DNA from: Thamnidium elegans
Taxonomy: Eukaryota > Mucoromycota > Mucoromycetes > Mucorales > Mucoraceae
DNA: 64,000 nt
Assembly (NCBI GenBank): GCA_025201345.1
Contig: JAIXMG010000019.1
Span: forward strand, 496,001 to 560,000
Reading direction: 5' to 3'
Both the position numbers and the translations under genes were made by a program. A model generated the notes under the pieces. The model was given only the letters and a program-made list of their open reading frames with translations. It was not told the DNA's origin and did no database searches. Shown here one piece after another: positions 57,169 to 64,000 of this stretch; positions within the stretch are counted from its first letter, which is position 1, and each line of letters starts with the position of its first letter.

Positions 57169-58861
57169 ATGAGGGAAATTTATTTATTTATTAAAGAAAA
57201 AAAAAAGAGAGAAAAGAGGAATTAAAATGGAAAAAGGAAAATTTAATTGTATGATCGACTGAGAAAAAAAAAAAAAAAAATTAAGAAAAAGGTTGATCCT
57301 TTATATAACAAATATTTCAAGGAAAAAATTACTATAGGTGTTTGTACCACATGAAACTTTAAGATTAGAACTTTTTTTTTACAAGTGTAAACTCCGCCAA
57401 AAGCCCCGCGATTTAACGGAGGTATATGACTGGTTCATACAATGGAGGGGTAATGTCTTGGTTACTAAATACCGCTCGATACAGTTGATTTTGGCCTATG
57501 ACCTCTCTAATGCACCTCTTACCATATAAAATCTATTGGTTCCACTTTTCTTAATTAAGTTGAAATTCCGTACTGTATACTATACTCGAAATTCAATACT
57601 GGTTATATATCTATAAGAAACTGTATAAGATGAGGGGGATCAGTTATTTTGATATCATCAAAGTTAAAATTCTCACGCAATGACTACGAAAACATCAAAT
57701 ATAAGAGAGATTAGCTCTGTCTAATTAACAAGATCGTATGGTACCACAGACTGACTAAATCGTTAAAAAGTATGCGAAAAATTACCCACACTCTTTTAAA
57801 AAACTCACGCTTTATAAGAAATATCCCATTTCTCACGACTCTCCATTTCCTGGGTCCATTTCTTTTTTTTTTTACAGTTTAAAAAAGTAAAATTTCCTTC
57901 ACTTTTTGGCAACAAAAAAGTAACTTTTTTTTTTAAAAAAAAAAAACCAGTAAAAACAATGCTTAAAAATCATCGAGCAGATTATGAAAAATATCAAGTT
58001 ATTTCCTTTTTTGATTATTTAGAGTTGAATTCCGCTAATGCAAATTAAACTCACTTTACAATTCCGAATGCCTCCACTTCATTTGGTCTCTAGCAAAAAG
58101 AAGTTGATGATACTTATAATTCCTCTTATAGTAGATCTTGTAATATCTGCCTTCTATATACGATGATTTTAATGCAAAACTCCCTTTTTTTTTTACACGT
58201 CGATCTCTTTGTACCGTTTAATTTTATTTAAGTTTTTTTTTTGCCATGTTTTGAAAGCTGTAAAAAGAATAATAAAAAAAAAAGAATACATCTCATAAAC
58301 TAAATACCGGGAAGAACCGTGTTCATGTGATCAATATGAGCTCTCCACCAATCATCAAATGAATTCCTTTATCATTATTGTCTGAAAAAAGAAACTGTAG
58401 GTTTATAATACTAGACCCAATGTGTAAAATTACCCAGAAATATATTGTATACGAAATATAAATGTATTAACCGAGACTTTTTTTATTTTATTATTAGCAA
58501 TGATTTTTATTTGTACTGGAGGAAATTAGCTTTGATAGGTTATTCTGTAGCTGACAAAGAATGCTTGAGATCCAAGCTGTTATCTTAATTCATTTTAACA
58601 ATAAGGGAACGGGAAAGTACTTATTTGTCCATTTTTGAATCATGGTTTTCTAACTTAAATGCGTAAACTCCTTTTTACTCCGTAATGTCAAATACAAGGT
58701 GTTATCATTTCTTTTATCTTGTGATTCACTTAGCTACATATAGGTGCATTTTGCGGTAGAAAATAGTAATAATTTTTTTTTCTACACATTAATAAAACTC
58801 TGCTTTATCTGTTTATTTTTTTTTAGTATGAATTGATAAAATACTAGTGTACTTTTTTCTT
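57169..58861. other. Gene-poor, no supported gene
   Basis: AT-rich DNA with T10A12 at 57925-57946. A 22-codon protein-like tail (DDWWRAHIDHMNTVLPGI then stop, minus strand, ending near 58301) is the only coding hint. Confidence 0.5.
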
Positions 58862-59100
58862 ACTGATAATAGAATCGTATGTTGAAAAAGGAGATTTCCC
58901 ATTTTGATCAGTTGCTGCAGCAGCTTGATTTCCCCCCCCCCCCCAATCGTACTGAAGGGAAGATACATCAAACAAGGAAATTTTGGTCCTGCATATTTCC
59001 TCCCAGATGTTTCGGAATATACACATTTACAAAACTTACGTCGTCTTGTCCCCCCTTTCTTTGCGTAGTAATTACGACTTAAATGATGTAAGCTCATACA
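58862..59100 (-). pseudogene. Coding remnant, unknown family
   Basis: Minus strand: a basic stretch (KKGGTRRRK), a possible intron (GTAAGT at about 59037 to CAG at about 58995), then KISLFDVSSLQYDWGGG, GNQAAAATDQNGKSPFSTY and DSII up to a GTAAGA donor. Frames do not join cleanly and a 13-base G-run interrupts the sequence. Confidence 0.35.
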
Positions 59101-59929
59101 CAATACTACTGGTGATAATGATGTTAAATCGTTACACTAAATATTTCCTAAAGTAGGCCTTGTACTGAGATTCAATCTAGATATATAAAAATCTAATCGC
59201 AGCGATAGGGTCATCCACTATCAATAGTTTCACAAAGGGAAAAAAGTACTTGGCAGGTAAGGCATTAGGGCCCATAATATTTTGGTTACACAACTATGGA
59301 GTTAAAAAGTTTATTATATATTTGGGCAAAATACACTCTAAAGGGAATACAAATGACGACAAGTTATTACCCACACTTTGAATAACATGATCAGAAAAAC
59401 TCAATAATCTTTTTATTGAGACACAACAAATACAATCATAGCTGCTAATAACTAGGGGGGGGGGGGTACCTTGATACTAAATTTAGGCGGCAAAAAAAAA
59501 AAAAAATACAATCATTTAGGCTTGTCGGATACACTACTACATAACCGGATCAATATGTTATTGTATAACAAAACGAACCAGTCTATATACATTTAAAGTT
59601 ATTTACTATTTAACGTTTGTCTTTCTTTTCTTTTTATTACAAGTTATACATTCATATATCGTCACACTTTGAACAAAAAGTGTCGGAGACAAGCCATTGA
59701 ACATTTTTATTACTCAAATCATTGAACAGTTTACGTGAAACATTATCCAGTCATAATACATTGAGTAAGAACAATAGATTTAGCTACAGGGAATAGGAAA
59801 AAAAATACATTTAATGGAAGATAATTCATACGCTTAGTATTATATGGTTAACAACTATACTATATAAAAAAAAACTGGGTGGTACATACACTATACTAAA
59901 ATATCTAGAGTATCGTAGCTTGGCAATAA
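59101..59929. other. Intergenic
   Basis: AT-rich spacer with an 11-base G-run at 59456-59466; nothing recognised. Confidence 0.5.
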
Positions 59930-60178
59930 TTATCTGTTAGATCCTAAACTAATAAAGCGAGAAGTATCCTGGGAATTGGGTTCACCATGAGAACAGTAAA
60001 ATAGAGTATTGTCGTAGTTTCTGTCACTCAATTCTAATGTACACAAGCTTTTATGATTATTTGTCACTCAAATATCTTTGACTTTTCTGTCTTTTCTTTG
60101 ACGATTTCCATCTTTTGGTGTATATTTTCGGGCTGGGATGTATGTATATTTATTAGATGAACTCAATGGATTTACCAA
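59930..60178 (-). pseudogene. Exon-like ORF with one in-frame TGA
   Basis: The minus strand reads 82 codons with a single stop inside: VNPLSSSNKYTYIPARKY and TPKDGNRQRKDRKVKDI, then TGA at 60070-60068, then VTNNHKSLCTLELSDRNYDN and TLFYCSHGEPNSQDTSRF to a TAA at 59932-59930. The TGA could derive from CGA by one C-to-T change. No start codon or upstream partner is certain; a 96-codon Phe/Tyr-rich frame at 60495-60205 may be part of the same lost gene. Family unknown. Confidence 0.4.
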
Positions 60179-61012
60179 TTAGGTTGTGACATATCAGTTT
60201 AGCTTTAATTATGATAGGCTAATACCGTTTCTATGTTTTTTTGTCCGCCTGACATGCCAAATATAAGATATGGTTTCGATGCATACTTGAAGATAAGATA
60301 ACCTTTTTTTTTTAGAACAAAAAATAGATAACACTCATAGAATACTGTTACTTTGTCGCTTATGACTTTTACATTAAAAAAAAAACTGTAGCATATATTA
60401 TTTATCCACGCACAATATATTATATAGCCGAAAACATTGTGTTTCCGTAACGTGGCTATCAGCTCAAAAAGGTTTATCATGTTGCAAGTCAGCAAAAAAA
60501 AAACATTAACTAAGAAAAAAAAATCACCTGTTTATACAGATTTTGATAGTGAGAAAAAAGAAGTTTTGGAAAAGAAACCTTGATATAAAAATCATGGTAA
60601 CATGTTTATCTTATTCGGGAATGAATCCCTGTGAAACTCTTTTTAAAAATACGGATAGAGAATTTAAAGTTCAAGACTTTTTTCAACGAATCATTGTTGT
60701 AGGATAACGTTACTGTGAAAAGCAACTATGGTAGACCTTTGACTTAAAAAAAAAAGTCAAGTCATTAGAGTAAATTTCGCGATATCATACCTTTTAAAAT
60801 GAAGTGTTGCTTCATAAACCTTAAATGTAGAAAAAAGGCAATACATTTGAATGAAACATCTATAAATAAATTTTTCATAACAACACAGACCCGAATGTTC
60901 TTCGTATTTAGCATGAAGTGAAGAGAAAAAAAGATACGTTAAGAAACACTCTAATGATAATACAATTCATTCAAATGCTGTATAATAAGCACCAGTTCAG
61001 CTTATTGTTGGT
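60179..61012. other. Gene-poor, weak coding traces
   Basis: A plus-strand fragment at about 60618-60705 (NPCETLFKNTDREFKVQDFF then RIIVVG and stop) is protein-like but isolated. Nothing intact. Confidence 0.4.
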
Positions 61013-61140
61013 CAGTAGCAGGAATACTTGTCCATGTTTTGTCCTTAGGATAATCCTCATCAATAAAATTTGCTTTGATAAAACGAGCCATTCTTTCTAA
61101 TCCAATTGTTCTAATACCACGATAATCAAGGTTGAAACCA
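61013..61140 (-). pseudogene. Coding remnant, unknown family
   Basis: Minus strand reads LTGFNLDYRGIRTIGLERM and ARFIKANFIDEDYPKDKTWT, SIPATDQQ and stop, about 47 uninterrupted codons without ATG at the start. It looks like a terminal exon of a lost gene. Confidence 0.35.
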
Positions 61141-62259
61141 GTCAATTTCTATGCTTTACTAAAGAGAAATTCTTGATGCGCAGTTAATTTACAAAAAAAG
61201 CTTTTTCCTGTGATATGCTAGTGCAAACGGAATAACCGCAAGTAAATATCATTTGCGTGTTGAAATTTAGATATTTCTATACAATATTGACTTCGGACAC
61301 TCGAACAATAACAAGGATGTATAAACAATAAGACTAACTTAGCGTTACTATCACCCTCTCAATCATTACGTATTTTTTTTTGCTTCCTTTTACGCGATAC
61401 GGCAATTCTATTGATCGCAAAAAAAAAAAAAAAAAAAAAAGCTTTACGTCTATCTATATAACGTATGAACGTCAAATGTTCCAACACGATCATCATGCGG
61501 CCATAAATACTTTTTACTTTGAAGCATAAAATACGGAAACATGGAGCTTAATCGTACAGCTTTTTTTTTGCTAGTCACTTTAGCTAATAAAGTTTACACT
61601 TGATACAAATATATATATATATATATATATAGCGTACAAACAATTATAAATGAGAACCTTAACCTTAAAGCCTCCATTGGTAAACCCCCACACTTTTTTT
61701 CTTTTCTTACTAGGGTATATAGCGAAGCGCTTCCGCTTTTGAAAACAATAATTGTTTATAGATCAGTAACGTTACCTTGTTTTATACTGAAATTAAAAAT
61801 TTAATTTTTTGCGAAATACGCATTCGATCATTCTTCCCATAATTAAAAAAATATCTCAGAGGAAAAAAAGTTATGAAAGCAATGTGTTTAGACGCTCATA
61901 TTTCACGAAAAAATCTCGAGTGATATGCACTTTTTAAAGGCTAAAGTCAAGGTTTAGCAAACATATCAGCCAAATTAAAATGCATGAAACACATTTAGCT
62001 TAGGATTTCTCTTGCAAATCGTTTTCTGTATTTATTTCTTATTTGTACGCTTTTTTTTTTTTAAAAAAAAAATTGTAAGGAATGATTATATGAATGAAGG
62101 AATGTGGTACCTCGTCTTTATACAGAATCCAATAACCTACTTTCTACCGTTTGTAAAATGTTTACATTACAACTAGAGCAATCCGCCCACGCATTATTAT
62201 AAAACGAAGCATGAATTTCAAATAGAATTTGTGTTTTTTATATTCTTTTTGAGAAAAAA
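61141..62259. other. Intergenic upstream of the protease gene
   Basis: AT-rich; 20-base A-run near 61421-61440, TA microsatellite at 61610-61632, T12A10 at 62051-62072. Presumed promoter of the protease gene in the last 200 bp. Confidence 0.5.
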
Positions 62260-64000
62260 ATGCATTATAGGCCGTCTAAAGGACTGCTGATACCATTAAT
62301 TTGGCAGTGCCTTGTATTGCTATGCCACTGTCATCAATCACTCAATACAGAACCGCCAAAAAGATTTACAATTCAATTTCAGTCACCTTTAAATGACCCA
62401 GTAGCTATTGAAGAAGATCGTGAGCGATTTTTAGCGTACCTTCAAAAGCAAAATATTATTCATGATATTCGTATTCGCTACAATTACTCGGATGTCATCA
62501 ACGGCATGTCTATCGAAGTTGCCCAGCCTGAATTATCAGCTACATCAAACGAAAAAAAAATGAAAACGTTACAGTTTTTAGATTATACCTTATCTACCTG
62601 TCCTTATATTACAAGGTATTGGCCTGGAAAGAGATATCCTAGACCAAAGACAATTGCTGAAAAGAGTATCTTTGACATGTCTGAAGATGAAGGAGAAATT
62701 GAAAACTATTTCGGTAATACTACGATGGCGCCATTAGTCGTAGACGGTGGTCTCCCTAATTTGGCTGATGCTCATTCGATGACAACAGTAGATAAACTTA
62801 AAGAAGAAGGGTGGACTGGTAAAGGTGTTAAAATTGCAATCATTGACACTGGTGTAGACTACACGCACCCTTCTTTAGGCGGATGTTTCGGGGTAAGAAT
62901 ATTACCTTTTATAAAAATAAAAATAAAAACATTTATATAACATGATTAGCCTGGATGTCTAGTTGCTTATGGAAAAGATCTCGTTGGTGATGCTTACGGA
63001 CCAAGTAACGTTTTTTTTTTTTGACAAAAAAATATATATATTCTAAGCAATGTTTGTTCTTATAGGCAGCGAAGAAACTAAACCCGACGATGATCCATTG
63101 TAAGTATCTAAAAATATATCTTTTTTTTCTCTGTGTGTTTATAAATACTTACTTCAATAATAGGGATGAATGTGATGGTCACGGAACTCACGTTGCTGGT
63201 ATTATTGCAGCAAATGACACTTTTAAGGTACAATGACAGCATAATAATTAAGGCTGAGACTGAAAATTTCATTTTTTAAGGGTTTCGAGGGAGTCGCCAC
63301 TGGTGTTACATTGGGTGTTTACAGGTAAAAAAAAAAAAGAAAAGCAAATCAGAAGCAATTAAACTGATTTTTTTTAACAGAGTTTTCGGATGTAACGGAG
63401 ATACAGATGATGATATTATTATAGCAGCAGCGTAAGTAAAAAAAAAAAAACATATACATGTCAACTTACTCTAGTTTAGTGATATGGCGGTAAAAGCTGG
63501 TACAGATATTATTAACCTATCTTTGGGTGGTGGCATGAGTTCTTGGGAAGAGGTAGGGTTCACACGAGGCTATTTATAATATGACACAACATATTGTTTT
63601 TAACACTCAGTAATTAGGACCCGTTAGCAGTGGCCTTGTCCAATATGGCTAGCAAAAATATCACGGTAGTTGTTGCGCAAGGAAATGAAGGAAGAGACGG
63701 TAAAAAAATGGGGTTTACTCGGACCAAAAAAGTTCAAAAACTAAAGTCAGAATTTTTAAAATAGGTATTGCAAGAACGCCTTCCCCAGCTATTGGTAAAA
63801 ACCTTATATCTGTTGGGTCAGTTGATAATAAGCAAAGATATAGTCAAGTTATTCATGATGAACAAAGTGAAGATGATGAAGGAATTTACGGTAAATAAAT
63901 CATAAAAAATTTACATTACTTTTTTCAACTAAAATGTTTCAAATTTTTTAAAAAAAAAGAGTACCTTTCTTCGCAGGGACAAACGTTCCCCGCAAATGGA
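62260..64000 (+). CDS. Subtilisin-like serine protease (S8), secreted, 5' part
   Basis: Exons 62260-62892, 62950-63004, 63066-63099, 63164-63227, 63281-63324, 63381-63431, 63480-63552, 63618-63699, 63765-63890 and 63960 onward; the window ends inside exon 10. A signal peptide (LLIPLIWQCLVLLCHCHQ) and an I9 propeptide (RFTIQFQSPLNDPVAIEEDR) precede the catalytic domain. Asp is in IAIIDTGVDYTHPSLGG, His in DGHGTHVAGIIAAND, and the oxyanion-hole Asn in VVVAQGNEG; the active Ser lies beyond the edge. Following the Asn, DNKQRYSQVIHDEQSE suggests a PA-type insert as in Vpr-like subtilases. The fine exon pattern (34-126 nt) is unlike the large first exon. The last acceptor sits at the end of a T6A8 tract. 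Confidence 0.92.

Noticed and set aside
60205..60495. 96-codon minus-strand frame as an independent gene
   Set aside because: Phe/Tyr/Ile-rich, includes homopolymer-encoded runs, and has no clear start context; mentioned only as a possible part of a neighbouring relic.

Overview
The window is nuclear DNA from an AT-rich, early-diverging filamentous fungus, most likely Mucoromycota and probably Mucorales. The reasons are compact genes with 46-95 bp introns (GTAAGT-type donors, T-rich 3' ends), fungal domain architectures (Puf4-like PUF, Yap1/Pap1-like bZIP, Sds3, a GEF-type DH protein, a protein resembling basidiomycete macrophage-activating glycoprotein), very low GC with long homopolymers, and no operons. 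The species cannot be named from the sequence alone. Exon boundaries were worked out by hand. In every gene called intact, the chosen junctions are GT-AG and keep the frame open from ATG to stop, which is the main support for the models.

Layout. 2-16 kb: HMG-CoA reductase without a sterol-sensing domain (2081-3797), a secreted Cys-rich protein (4073-5222, minus), a broken or unresolved two-part gene (6001-6679, minus), a DHHC palmitoyltransferase (7632-9070), a small basic protein (9168-9644, minus), a Yap1/Pap1-like bZIP factor (10092-11277, minus) and a tail-anchored coiled-coil protein (13407-15943). 16-23.4 kb: a terminal-inverted-repeat element (15992-16490), a mitochondrial acetyl-CoA acetyltransferase (16686-18226), then an unstable block holding a decayed lineage-specific gene, four inverted copies of a short coding motif that form long hairpins, a Gly-rich PB1-like protein (21168-22298) and another relic.

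23.6-31.7 kb: a small disordered protein, a type I Cys-rich membrane protein, an Sds3 subunit of an Rpd3L-type histone deacetylase complex, a PA-TM-RING ubiquitin ligase, a ricin-B-like protein and ribosomal protein eL39. 32-35 kb: gene-poor, with decayed coding pieces. 35-48.4 kb: a secreted choice-of-anchor-A protein, a Tc1/mariner-like MITE, two unknown proteins, a Puf4-like RNA-binding protein, GINS subunit Psf3 (with a predicted 15-nt microexon), a membrane GNAT acetyltransferase and a DH-domain RhoGEF.

49-62 kb: dominated by decay. A copper P1B-ATPase pseudogene has its HMA domains displaced to the wrong side of its catalytic core, and its key motifs are altered mostly by GC-to-AT transitions. 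Other relics and a second MITE follow. The only intact gene here is an AAAP amino-acid transporter (55791-57168, minus). The right edge cuts a secreted subtilisin-like protease (62260 onward).

The genes look functionally unrelated (sterol/isoprenoid supply, transcription, chromatin, replication, membrane traffic, secretion). The most unusual sequence-level signals are about twenty palindromic poly-T/poly-A blocks (TnAn), the inverted hairpin gene family at 19.4-20.8 kb, the displaced and transition-mutated Cu-ATPase, and the HMG-CoA reductase lacking its regulatory membrane domain.
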